DNA of 64,000 nt, taken from Paenibacillus xylanexedens (GTDB lineage Bacteria > Bacillota > Bacilli > Paenibacillales > Paenibacillaceae). The stretch spans positions 2,914,001-2,978,000 of the forward strand of contig NZ_CP018620.1 in assembly GCF_001908275.1 (NCBI RefSeq), in the 5' to 3' direction. This document shows, piece after piece, positions 48,738 to 57,507 of this stretch. The notes beneath the pieces are model-generated. The model searched no databases and was not told where the DNA came from. It saw only the letters and a program-made list of their open reading frames with translations. The stretch's first letter is position 1. Every line of letters begins with the position of its first letter. A program made the translations under genes and the position numbers.

Positions 48738-50087
48738 ATGCGAAGAAGTATAGTTAAAAAAGGAGCAGCCTTGGTATTGTCTGCTGTTGTTGCCTTTACG
48801 AGCTCTCCGTTATTTTTATCAACGGCGAGTGCTACAGAAGGTGGATCGGTATCGGGTTCATTCAACGTACTTAGTTACAATGTAAGTGGCCTTCCGGAGC
48901 TGGTATCCAGTTCCAACCCCAAGGAGTACACCGTTCAGATTTCCCCAAAATTAAATGACTATGACATCATTAATGTGCAAGAGGATTTTAATTATCATAA
49001 TGAGCTGATATCCCAAGTCACTCTGCCGTATTTGACGACAACCAGCGGAATTGCGGGTTTTGGTAGTGGGTTGAACAGTCTGTCCAAATATCCATTCCGT
49101 GACTTGAAACGTATTACCTGGGATAAGCGATCTGGTGTTTTTGACAATGGAAGTGATGAATTGACTCCAAAAGGATTTACAGCAGCTACATATGAGATCA
49201 CACCTCAGGTGAAAGTGGACGTGTACAACTTGCATGCGGACGCAGGTAGCGATGATAAATCGCTTGAAGCCAGACGAGATAATATCAGACAACTCTCCAA
49301 TTACATCAAGGAGCACTCGGACGGGAACGCGGTTATCGTATTTGGGGATACCAATACACGGTACACCCGTGCCGCTGACAATATAGAGTTGCTCATGTCT
49401 GAGAATGGATTAAGAGATCCGTGGATCGATTTGATTCGTGGTGGAAGTATTCCCGCTGATGGGGATGCTCTTATGGATGCAACCAATATACATGGCCCGA
49501 ACTATGAAATTGTCGACAAAATTTTGTATCGCGGAAGTAAAGCGTTGTCCCTTAATGCACAGAGTTATCGTTTGGAAAATCAAACGTTTGTTGATCCGAG
49601 TGGGAAGCAACTCTCCGATCATTATCCGATTACAGCGGAATTCGTGTTCAACACATCTTCTCAGTACCAACTAAGTTCAACAATCGGAGGATCCGGGGGG
49701 ACCGGGTTTAATGATCTAAATCATATTCCGGAGTCCAGACCTAGCTCAGTGGTGCTTAACTCAGGCAATCGTGTAGACGGTATTTCAACGTTGTACAGGG
49801 ATGGAACGAATCTGAAACATGGTGGTCAATCAAACATTGCCACACTTAACTTGGCAGACGGAGAGTATCTAACTCAGGCAACCATTAGTCAGGGGACACG
49901 AAATGGAGACAAACGGATCTTTTACGTGGAGTTGTTGACCAATCTTGGAAATAAGATTGAAGGCGGACAAAAGACATCGGATCAAATTAAACTTGAAGCA
50001 CCAGCAGGGTGGTATATAGCCGGATTTTATGGAAGAGCAGGACAGGAATTGGATCAGCTAGGGGTCATATACAGACCTCTGAATTAG
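48738..50087 (+). CDS. Secreted endonuclease/exonuclease/phosphatase-fold protein with jacalin-like lectin domain
   Basis: In this 449-residue exported protein, residues 1-34 are a signal peptide (KKGAALVLSAVVAFTSSPLFLSTASA). Residues about 40-315 form an EEP-superfamily domain, the fold of sphingomyelinases and DNase I: NVLSYNVSGLPEL, INVQEDFNYH, VYNLHADAG, VIVFGDTNTRY and SDHYPITAEF with the catalytic histidine pair and acidic residues. The C-terminal 130 residues look like a jacalin-type beta-prism lectin (IGGSGGTGFNDL at the start, YGRAGQELDQLGVIYRPL at the end). A sugar-targeted phosphodiesterase or sphingomyelinase is likely; the substrate is unknown. ATG 48738 fits AGGAGG best. Confidence 0.8.
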   Translation: MRRSIVKKGAALVLSAVVAFTSSPLFLSTASATEGGSVSGSFNVLSYNVSGLPELVSSSNPKEYTVQISPKLNDYDIINVQEDFNYHNELISQVTLPYLTTTSGIAGFGSGLNSLSKYPFRDLKRITWDKRSGVFDNGSDELTPKGFTAATYEITPQVKVDVYNLHADAGSDDKSLEARRDNIRQLSNYIKEHSDGNAVIVFGDTNTRYTRAADNIELLMSENGLRDPWIDLIRGGSIPADGDALMDATNIHGPNYEIVDKILYRGSKALSLNAQSYRLENQTFVDPSGKQLSDHYPITAEFVFNTSSQYQLSSTIGGSGGTGFNDLNHIPESRPSSVVLNSGNRVDGISTLYRDGTNLKHGGQSNIATLNLADGEYLTQATISQGTRNGDKRIFYVELLTNLGNKIEGGQKTSDQIKLEAPAGWYIAGFYGRAGQELDQLGVIYRPLN

Positions 50088-50294
50088 GAGTGTATAGTGG
50101 TTGGAATGAAAACTTAGTATATGTAACTGATAGAGTAATCATAGTAGCATAGCGCCGCTTGGAATATACGTGGGAGAAACCATAAGGTTTCCCTAATGAT
50201 ATTCTGAGCGGTATTTTTGTGGAATAAAATAAGACCAATAGCACAAGCCATTTCATAGATTTAAGCATTTAATGATAGAAAAGGATGTGAGTGT

Positions 50295-51014
50295 ATGAGC
50301 GTAAACCCTTTCGAGGGCTATCGGATTACAAGTTCATTCGGCTATCGAATTCATCCCATTCATGGTGGACAGACATTTCACCGCGGAATTGATCTCGTGA
50401 CAGAGCCCTGGAATGGCCCCGTCTACGCCTTTATGGAAGGTAGGGTACGTTTTGCTTCCGAAGGAGTTACAGGCTCCGGATTCGGCGGTTACGGGCTTAC
50501 CGTTGCTCTTCAAGATCATCGTGGCTACTTGCATTGTTATGCTCACCTTTCGCGAATTGCCGTAACCGTTGGGCAGCGGGTGAAGCGAGGCCAGCTTATC
50601 GGTAATCAGGGAAGCACGGGTCAGAGTACTGGCCCGCATGTACATTATGAGATTCGTAAAACAAGTGCACCATCTTACGGGTATACACCCAGCGATGATG
50701 GTGTGACGGAACCGGGTGCATATCTACAGGCCGAATACGGAACTGCATCTCAGGAAGAGGAGGCTCCGCCGATGACCACTGAGCAGAAGAAAATATTTGA
50801 AGCCATGCAGAAAACGCTGGAGATTCAAGGGGGATGGATTCAGCAACAGGAGCAACTATCCAATATGGATTGTCCCGCATGGGCGCAGCAAGCATTTGAT
50901 TATTATCGACCGTTTATTATGAACGACAAAGGCAGTTATGAATTCTGGAGATTACTTGTTATCATGTACCGCAAGGAAAAGGGCATCCAGGTTCATTCGG
51001 ATTCCGACATATAG
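50295..51014 (+). CDS. M23-family peptidase without signal peptide
   Basis: This 239-residue LytM-type metallopeptidase cleaves peptidoglycan cross-bridges in its family. The zinc ligands are in FHRGIDL (H-x3-D) and HVHYEI, with the GNQGSTGQSTGPH loop. No signal peptide is present, and the C-terminal 60 residues form a separate helical domain (CPAWAQQAFDYYRPFIMNDKGSYEFWRLLVIMYR) like those of phage endolysins. A domesticated phage lysin or a mother-cell sporulation enzyme are both possible. Confidence 0.8.
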   Translation: MSVNPFEGYRITSSFGYRIHPIHGGQTFHRGIDLVTEPWNGPVYAFMEGRVRFASEGVTGSGFGGYGLTVALQDHRGYLHCYAHLSRIAVTVGQRVKRGQLIGNQGSTGQSTGPHVHYEIRKTSAPSYGYTPSDDGVTEPGAYLQAEYGTASQEEEAPPMTTEQKKIFEAMQKTLEIQGGWIQQQEQLSNMDCPAWAQQAFDYYRPFIMNDKGSYEFWRLLVIMYRKEKGIQVHSDSDI

Positions 51015-51163
51015 ATCCCTGCAAAGAACAGGAATAGCAAAAGGATAATCCACTCAGGTAGATGCAGACAGACAACCATTTATCGAATGTTGCCTGTTCG
51101 CCCGGTTCATTCCACCGGAAACGTCATATGTTAGGGTATACCTGATGAAGAGGAGGCAATCAC

Positions 51164-51304
51164 ATGAGCGAAGTAGGATATGGCTGTGGTGGCAACGTAG
51201 GCGGAGTAGGCGGCGTTGGCGGATACAATATGTTCACAAACACTGGTGCAATCTTGGTACTGTTCATTCTGTTGGTTATCATCACAAAAGCATTCTGCGT
51301 GTAA
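51164..51304 (+). CDS. YjcZ-type sporulation miniprotein
   Basis: This is a 46-residue protein with a glycine-rich N-terminus (GYGCGGNVGGVGGVGGYN) followed by one hydrophobic helix (GAILVLFILLVIITKAF). This is the pattern of YjcZ-family sporulation proteins in Bacillales, often missed by gene finders. RBS: AGAGGAGG at 8 bases. A perfect terminator follows. Confidence 0.85.
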   Translation: MSEVGYGCGGNVGGVGGVGGYNMFTNTGAILVLFILLVIITKAFCV

Positions 51305-51327
51305 TCCAACATGATCGAATCGGAATA

Positions 51328-51363
51328 GACAAAAGGGAAGCCGTTTACGGCTTCCCTTTTGTC
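51328..51363. terminator. Bidirectional terminator
   Basis: GACAAAAGGGAAGCCG and its exact complement form a 16-base-pair stem with loop TTTA between convergent genes. Confidence 0.92.
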
Positions 51364-51436
51364 ATATGCCAACCTATGAGTTGGTTATTTCAGTTACTAT
51401 GGGGTTCTTCGTATACATGCTGTGTACAATGAACAG

Positions 51437-52486
51437 TTACTGTACATAAATCTCAACGATAGCAATATCTCTTTCTTTCGCTAAATCGATAAAGGCTGTA
51501 GAGGTCTGAACGAGTGGTCGGAAATAATCCGCAGGATTGTTCATGACAATGAGTCCCGTCTGACCCGTGGTGAGCAGAACCCTTTTACCGATAAAATTAG
51601 GCAGCATGTGCTTGATCAGTTCCTGTGTTGCTTCAGCATTTAACTGACCGAAGCTGAGGCTGTACAGCTCACACAGAACAGAGATCAGTTCCTGTTTGGT
51701 CTGGTATACCCGATTCGTCGTCATGGCGCTGTAAACGTCTGCTACAGCAGTTATACGGGCATATGGGTGGATCTCGTCTCCTCGCAGTCCATGAGGATAA
51801 CCACTTCCATCCTCGCGCTCATGATGCTGAAGTGCAACCGTTGCCAGAATTTCATCCTGTGTGGATTCTTTAATGATATCGTACCCATAGAATGTGTGCT
51901 TCTTCATTTCGTCAAATTCTTCCGTGGTCAATTTACCAGGTTTATGTAACATTTCAGAAGGAATCTTGGACTTGCCGATATCATGAAGATATCCTGCTTT
52001 GGCTACCGTTAGACATTCCTCGGGATTGTAACCCATCCAGCCGGCGATATAAAAAGCGAGCATTCCGACTTGCAATGAATGGTTGTACGTATAATCGCTA
52101 TCCCCGTCCAGCATAAGCAACAAGGAGACAACATCTTTTTGTTTTTCCAACTGTTCTGTTAGGGTAAACAAAATCTCATCGACCTGTGTCTCATCAATAA
52201 AACCCTTCTCCATCGCTTGTTGAAATAGAGATTCAGTACCTTTGATCGTATCGTTAAACAAATTAGTTAACAGACGGGTTTGATCGGAAGGTAAGGTTTG
52301 TGCATCAGAGTGTAGGTCGGATGGTGTGTGTTCTACATCTGCGTACTCGATTCCATGTTGCAACAGTTTGGATAGGTCATCTTCACTGAGGGTGGAACCT
52401 TTCATCAGCATGTGGAGACCCGAACTGTTGTATACATCATTTTGTAACAGGTCACCCGGTTTAAGATCAGTAACATGCACTCTCAC
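51437..52486 (-). CDS. HD-GYP domain phosphodiesterase (first copy)
   Basis: This 349-residue protein is likely a cyclic-di-GMP phosphodiesterase. An N-terminal region about 1-110 (VTDLKPGDLLQNDVYNSSGLHML) precedes the HD-GYP domain, which has YLHDIGKSKIP for the metal site and LQHHEREDGSGYPHGL for the GYP motif. It is related to the protein at 54982-56103, with the same layout. No membrane segment is seen. It is a lone gene; with the GGDEF-EAL protein it suggests a rich local c-di-GMP network. Confidence 0.92.
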   Translation of the reverse strand: MRVHVTDLKPGDLLQNDVYNSSGLHMLMKGSTLSEDDLSKLLQHGIEYADVEHTPSDLHSDAQTLPSDQTRLLTNLFNDTIKGTESLFQQAMEKGFIDETQVDEILFTLTEQLEKQKDVVSLLLMLDGDSDYTYNHSLQVGMLAFYIAGWMGYNPEECLTVAKAGYLHDIGKSKIPSEMLHKPGKLTTEEFDEMKKHTFYGYDIIKESTQDEILATVALQHHEREDGSGYPHGLRGDEIHPYARITAVADVYSAMTTNRVYQTKQELISVLCELYSLSFGQLNAEATQELIKHMLPNFIGKRVLLTTGQTGLIVMNNPADYFRPLVQTSTAFIDLAKERDIAIVEIYVQ

Positions 52487-52610
52487 GTATAAACCACCTT
52501 TTCTCGACTAATATCGACACATATAATTATAATAACAAGAAAAAAATGGGTTGACAACGACTTATTTACTATTAACCCACTCTGTCTAAAAAGGTGTAAA
52601 GGCTCATTGT

Positions 52611-53357
52611 TTAGTTCTCCATGGGGTTCCATGGTCCTAATTGATGTCCCTTCCATTCAGATCCATCTTCCCAAATTTCCTTTTTCCAGATCGGAACGGT
52701 CTGTTTCAGTCTCTCTATGGCGTAACGGCTTGCATCATAACAGTCGTTGCGATGAGGCGAGGAAACAGCAATGACTACACTAATCTCTGCTACATCCACT
52801 TTCCCGATTCGGTGACTGATTGCACATAACACGCCAGGCCAGCGATCGGAGATTTCCACACCAATGGCTGCCATCTGAGAAAGAGCCATCGGCACATAGG
52901 CCTCGTATTCAAGATGAACGGTGCGCTGTTCACCGGTCATTTCACGAGTCGTACCTACAAAAGTAAGAGCTGCCCCGTGATTCGGGGTAATCACTAGCGC
53001 CGTTGTTGCTTCCACGGACAAGGTGGACTCTGTAATTAGAAATAAGCCATCTTCAGTCCGATGCTCTGGAACGGTAGAGCGAAGCTGTTCATCGGATATA
53101 TCCGTACCATCGCCTCCAGAGACGGGAGGGATCAACGCAAGTTCATCTTCTGAGCTAAGTATAGTATCGGCAGGAGCGTACTGCTGGTTAACTGCCAAAA
53201 AGGATGTCCTTATCTGAGAAGCTGCCTCTGGGTAGGCCAGACTCAGTTTTTCTTTTAAATCGGTAGCGGTTGGAATGTCTCCAATGTACTCAAACTCCAG
53301 AAGGGATGTATTTAAACGTTCTGCAATGCCTGCAAATAGTTGAATTGTCAATTTCAT
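52611..53357 (-). CDS. Fused MoaD-MoaE molybdopterin synthase
   Basis: In this 248-residue fusion, residues 1-82 are MoaD, a ubiquitin-like sulfur carrier ending in PPVSGG (GG at 81-82). Residues about 98-248 are MoaE (LTFVGTTREMTGEQRTVHLEYEAY, then HRIGKVDVAEISVVIAVSSPHR and PIWKKEIWEDG). Molybdopterin synthase inserts sulfur to make the dithiolene. MoaD normally needs a free C-terminal glycine, which the fusion blocks; the mycobacterial MoaX fusion is reported to be cleaved after translation, and the same may occur here. No other moa genes are adjacent. Confidence 0.9.
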   Translation of the reverse strand: MKLTIQLFAGIAERLNTSLLEFEYIGDIPTATDLKEKLSLAYPEAASQIRTSFLAVNQQYAPADTILSSEDELALIPPVSGGDGTDISDEQLRSTVPEHRTEDGLFLITESTLSVEATTALVITPNHGAALTFVGTTREMTGEQRTVHLEYEAYVPMALSQMAAIGVEISDRWPGVLCAISHRIGKVDVAEISVVIAVSSPHRNDCYDASRYAIERLKQTVPIWKKEIWEDGSEWKGHQLGPWNPMEN

Positions 53358-53477
53358 AGATATGACTCACCTCTTTTTGATCTCTAAACCCTATAAATAT
53401 ATCATAACGACGCGGAAAATGTTATGCTTATCCATTAGAAGAATGAACGTTTATTGAAGAGCAGGGGAGGCGGTGTG

Positions 53478-54908
53478 ATGAGCACCAGGGAGAAGCAAAC
53501 GTTAACGATTCTGCACACCAACGACATTCATAGCCACTTCGGCTCCATGAGCACCATCGCCGCTATGATCAATGAGGAACGTGACCAGGTTGGCAACTTC
53601 CTTGTATTGGATATCGGCGATCATATGGACCGTATGGCCGTTGAGACAGAAGGGACGCTGGGGACGGCTAATGTTGATGTTATTAACCTGACGGGCTACG
53701 ATGCCATTACAATCGGTAACAACGAAGGACTAACCTTTACGCCAGATCAGCTCTCGCAGTCCTACGCTGGACTTCTGTGTCCTGTGGTATGCGGCAATGT
53801 TGTGGAGCAAGATACTGGCCTTGCGCCAGTGTGGATGAAACCTTCTCTGATTGTGGAGAAAGGTCCATTTCGCGTTGGTCTGCTGGGGGCAACGGCCCCT
53901 TTTACCACGTTTTACGAATTGCTCGGGTGGGATGTTCTGGACCCTGTGGAGTCATTAAGAGCTCAAGTGGAAGCATTACGTGATGAAGTGGATGTGGTGG
54001 TTATTCTTTCACATCTGGGGCTTTCGACAGATCGTAGACTGGCGGAGCAAATTACTGGAATCGATGTTATTCTCGGTGGACATACCCATCATGTTCTCGA
54101 AGAACCCTTAGTCATTGGTCAGACTGTGCTGGGTGCAGCTGGAAAATTTGGCCAATGGCTTGGGAAAGTGGTTCTGGAACGAACAAGTGTGGGAGAACCT
54201 CTCCAACTGGTAAGTAGCGGTTGTATGGCTGCCAAGAGTATATTACTGGATGATCAGGTCGCGTTGGCAATCGCTACGAATCGTACGGAGGCTGAAAGGA
54301 CACTCAATCAGACGGCAGTGATAACGGATCGGGTGCTGCCCATCACGTACGACCGGGAATCCCCGTTTGCTACCTTGCTTGCACAAGCTGTTCGTCATTT
54401 CACGGGGGCACAGCTGTCTCTGGTGAATGCAGGTCAGCTTCTCGGAGAGCTTCCACAAGGTAATATTACAAAAGGAATGTTGCATTCCCTATGTCCATCT
54501 CCTATAAATGCTTGTACAATATGCTTGAGTGGAAGTCATATTCGTGAAGCACTTGAGCAGTCCTTGTTGGACGAGTTTTCAGGTAAGCCCATTGTGGGAT
54601 TTGGTTTTCGTGGTCATATTCTAGGCACGTTATGTATGGACGGAATGGAAGTTCAATACAATCCAGATGCGCCAGCCTATGAGAAGATCCAGGCCATATC
54701 CATCAATGGGGAGCCTATGGACGAACAATGTGAGTATATTGTTGGGACACTGGACATGTTTACGTTCAATGTGGGGTATCCTCCTCTTGCTCATGGAACC
54801 CGTACGCTCTATCATCTTCCGGAATTCATACGCGATTTGCTGGAAACGGAAATAAAACGACCAGGGGCTCTGGACGACAGCCTGCGAGCCCGCTGGCGTC
54901 AAAGCTAA
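53478..54908 (+). CDS. yunD: YunD-like metallophosphoesterase / 5'-nucleotidase
   Basis: This 476-residue UshA-type protein has no signal peptide, so unlike UshA it should be cytoplasmic, as predicted for Bacillus YunD. The metal site is HTNDIHSHFG, LDIGDHMD, GNNE, SHLG and GGHTHH. The C-terminal 5'-nucleotidase domain spans about 285-470. ATG 53478 follows GGGGAGG by 7 bases. The yunC gene, its Bacillus neighbour, is about 16 kb away. Confidence 0.88.
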   Translation: MSTREKQTLTILHTNDIHSHFGSMSTIAAMINEERDQVGNFLVLDIGDHMDRMAVETEGTLGTANVDVINLTGYDAITIGNNEGLTFTPDQLSQSYAGLLCPVVCGNVVEQDTGLAPVWMKPSLIVEKGPFRVGLLGATAPFTTFYELLGWDVLDPVESLRAQVEALRDEVDVVVILSHLGLSTDRRLAEQITGIDVILGGHTHHVLEEPLVIGQTVLGAAGKFGQWLGKVVLERTSVGEPLQLVSSGCMAAKSILLDDQVALAIATNRTEAERTLNQTAVITDRVLPITYDRESPFATLLAQAVRHFTGAQLSLVNAGQLLGELPQGNITKGMLHSLCPSPINACTICLSGSHIREALEQSLLDEFSGKPIVGFGFRGHILGTLCMDGMEVQYNPDAPAYEKIQAISINGEPMDEQCEYIVGTLDMFTFNVGYPPLAHGTRTLYHLPEFIRDLLETEIKRPGALDDSLRARWRQS

Positions 54909-54981
54909 ATTTAAAGTACTTGCCTTCTGCTGAAGCGGCGGCTAGTGGTAATTACATCTACGGAGCGGGAGAGGATAGGCT

Positions 54982-56103
54982 GTGCGTTTAGTACATATAA
55001 ACTTATTGCAGCCTGGCATGAAGCTGGGGAAACGTATTTATAGTGAAGAAGGCCTTGTATTACTTAGTGAGGATGTAGAGCTAACCAGTCGATTGATTGG
55101 ACGCCTTAAGGATCTCGGAGTCGGTTATGTGTATATTAAAGATGCTGCGACAGAGGACATCATCGTTCCTGAAATGTTGCAGGAAGAGACCCGAAGGAAA
55201 GCACTGGTCGAGATCAAGCAGCAATTTCAGAGCATGTCGGGAATGAAAACGAAGAATCGGATTCCTCATTTCGGTAAAGCGCTTAGTGGTGTAATGAATA
55301 CCATTCTGGAGGACATCGGCAGCCAAAAGGAAGCCATGATTATGCTGATGGACATGAACTCCAGTGATTTTGACCTGTATAATCATTCGCTGAATGTATG
55401 TGTGTATACACTGGTTCTTGGTGTCGCTTCGGGTTACACACGCCAGCAATTAATGGAGGTTGGTCTGGGTGCCTTACTGCATGATATTGGCAAGACACAG
55501 ATTGCACCAGAAATTCTGCATAAGCCTTCCAGATTAAGTGACGAGGAATTTAAAATCATTCAGCAGCACACTACATATGGACATCGTATTCTCAAAGACG
55601 AACCAGGTATACCGCTTCTATCTGCACATTGTGCATTGCAGCACCATGAGCGAATTGATGGCAGCGGATATCCCTTTGGGCTGAAGGATAAAGAGATTCA
55701 TGAGTATGCCAAGTGGATTGCGCTTGCTGATTCGTATGATGCCATGACAACGAATCGAGTCTACAAGCAAGCCTTGCTGCCACATCAGGCCGTAGAGGTG
55801 CTGTATACGGGCTCAGGAACGCTTTATGAACAACGAATGCTGGAGAGATTCAGGGATTGTGTAGCGATCTACCCCGTGGGTCTATCGGTCACGCTCAGTA
55901 CGGGAGAGGTTGGGGTAGTTGCAGCGATTCATCCACGTGTTCCTCAACGTCCACTTATCCGGGTGCTCAAGGATGCCGACGGCCAGACCTTATCTTCGCC
56001 CTACGAAATTAACCTGTCTACAGCACTGTCTGTGATGATCACAGGTGTAGAGGGTGTGGAGGATACACCTTCAGCGGCTCAAAGTGAACGGTTGGAAAGT
56101 TGA
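54982..56103 (+). CDS. HD-GYP domain phosphodiesterase (second copy)
   Basis: This 373-residue paralogue of the gene at 51437 has an N-terminal region (HINLLQPGMKLGKRIYSEEGLVLL) and an HD-GYP domain with LLHDIGKTQIAPEILHKP and LQHHERIDGSGYPFGL. It is predicted to hydrolyse cyclic-di-GMP. It starts at GTG with GGGAGAGG upstream, 73 bases after yunD, possibly in one transcript. The two copies point in opposite directions about 3 kb apart. Confidence 0.92.
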   Translation: MRLVHINLLQPGMKLGKRIYSEEGLVLLSEDVELTSRLIGRLKDLGVGYVYIKDAATEDIIVPEMLQEETRRKALVEIKQQFQSMSGMKTKNRIPHFGKALSGVMNTILEDIGSQKEAMIMLMDMNSSDFDLYNHSLNVCVYTLVLGVASGYTRQQLMEVGLGALLHDIGKTQIAPEILHKPSRLSDEEFKIIQQHTTYGHRILKDEPGIPLLSAHCALQHHERIDGSGYPFGLKDKEIHEYAKWIALADSYDAMTTNRVYKQALLPHQAVEVLYTGSGTLYEQRMLERFRDCVAIYPVGLSVTLSTGEVGVVAAIHPRVPQRPLIRVLKDADGQTLSSPYEINLSTALSVMITGVEGVEDTPSAAQSERLES

Positions 56104-56122
56104 ACAAGCTTAGAAATGATTA

Positions 56123-56186
56123 GCGCTCATGTCGTAATATCGGGGCCGTTTCGTAATGCGGTCCAGAGTTGCCTGAGCGTTTTTTT
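56123..56186 (+). terminator. Possible terminator after the second HD-GYP gene
   Basis: CGCTCA pairs with TGAGCG across a partly structured 44-base loop, followed by seven T. Confidence 0.45.
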
Positions 56187-56324
56187 GTCATGTAATGGAC
56201 AGGGTCTACGTATGCCGGAGCATTCAAAATTGTGCTATGATAAAAGATAACTCCAAAAAGAGAAACACAAGGTATGATGTAAATAAAACTTTTTAGGTTA
56301 ATAAAAGGAATAAGGTGAAGAACA

Positions 56325-57461
56325 ATGACCATGCTAAACTCAGGATCGGTACAACCGATGCCTTTATCTCCAACGAATGATCCGTGGGATCCGATTGGCT
56401 CTCTGCGTACATATGGACGCCATGTGTTGACCAGTGTAGAAATGACTGTGACACATCTATGCAACATGCGGTGTGAGCACTGTGCCGTAGGAGATATGCT
56501 TACGATGCGTGAAGCGCCGGCTCTTCCATTACCGCTGATGCTGAAACGATTGGATGAAGTGGAGCATCTGCAGACGATTAGTCTGACGGGTGGCGAGCCA
56601 AGCTTTAGCCAGAAAACAGTGGATGAGATGATCATCCCGCTGCTCAAATATGCCAAGGAACGTGGAATTCGTTCCCAGATCAATTCGAATTTAACGCTGG
56701 ATATCAGCCGATATGAGCAACTTTTGCCGTATCTGGACGTTATGCATATCTCGTTCAACTACCTGAATGCTGACGATTTCCATCAAGTCGGATTTGCAAA
56801 TAGTGGCAGACCTGTGAAACGTGAAGTCGCGGTGAAGATGTATGAGAAAATGATTGAAAATTCCCGCAAATTAAGTGAAGCAGGCATGTTTATCTCTGCC
56901 GAGTCCATGATTAACTTTCGTACACACGACAAGCTGGATGGTATTCATCAATTGATTCGTGAGATGGGCTGTGTTCGTCACGAAGTGCATCCAATGTATA
57001 ATTCGAACTTTGCTTCTTCACTGCCCGTGTTATCACTGGACCATATGAGAGCAGCGATACATCGTTTGCTTGATGTGCGTGATAAAGATATGTGGATGCT
57101 CTTTGGTACTCTGCCATTCTTCGCGTGTAGTGCAGCAGAGCAGGATCGGGAACTGATCAACCGTTTATACAGCGAACCAAATGTGACGGTACGTAATGAT
57201 CCGGACGGACGCAACCGCGTTAACGTCAACATGTTCACGGGTAATGTGTATGTGACGGATTTTGCGGACATCCCGGCGTTTGGCAACATTCGTGATCGTA
57301 AACTGGATGATGTGTTCCATGAATGGTCAGCTGAACATCCGTTGAATCAAACGGTAAACTGCCATTGTGATATCGCATCCTGTTGCGGACCAAACCTGCT
57401 GGTGGCAGATATGTATTACAAGGGTGTGGATTTCAAATCGAGAAAGGCAATCACACGTTGA
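56325..57461 (+). CDS. yfkAB: Radical SAM protein YfkAB
   Basis: This 378-residue radical SAM enzyme has the 4Fe-4S motif CNMRCEHC (the CxxxCxxC form, preceded by VEMTVTHL) and LTGGEPSF. The C-terminal CHCDIASCCGP is the CxCxxxxC motif that names the YfkAB family, probably binding another cluster. The reaction is unknown. It could depend on the suf system nearby, as any Fe-S enzyme would. RBS: AAGGTGAAG, spacing 7. Confidence 0.92.
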   Translation: MTMLNSGSVQPMPLSPTNDPWDPIGSLRTYGRHVLTSVEMTVTHLCNMRCEHCAVGDMLTMREAPALPLPLMLKRLDEVEHLQTISLTGGEPSFSQKTVDEMIIPLLKYAKERGIRSQINSNLTLDISRYEQLLPYLDVMHISFNYLNADDFHQVGFANSGRPVKREVAVKMYEKMIENSRKLSEAGMFISAESMINFRTHDKLDGIHQLIREMGCVRHEVHPMYNSNFASSLPVLSLDHMRAAIHRLLDVRDKDMWMLFGTLPFFACSAAEQDRELINRLYSEPNVTVRNDPDGRNRVNVNMFTGNVYVTDFADIPAFGNIRDRKLDDVFHEWSAEHPLNQTVNCHCDIASCCGPNLLVADMYYKGVDFKSRKAITR

Positions 57462-57507
57462 TATTCCAGGTGTATTCCTGAAATAGATAGAAAAGGGGAG
57501 TTTCAAC

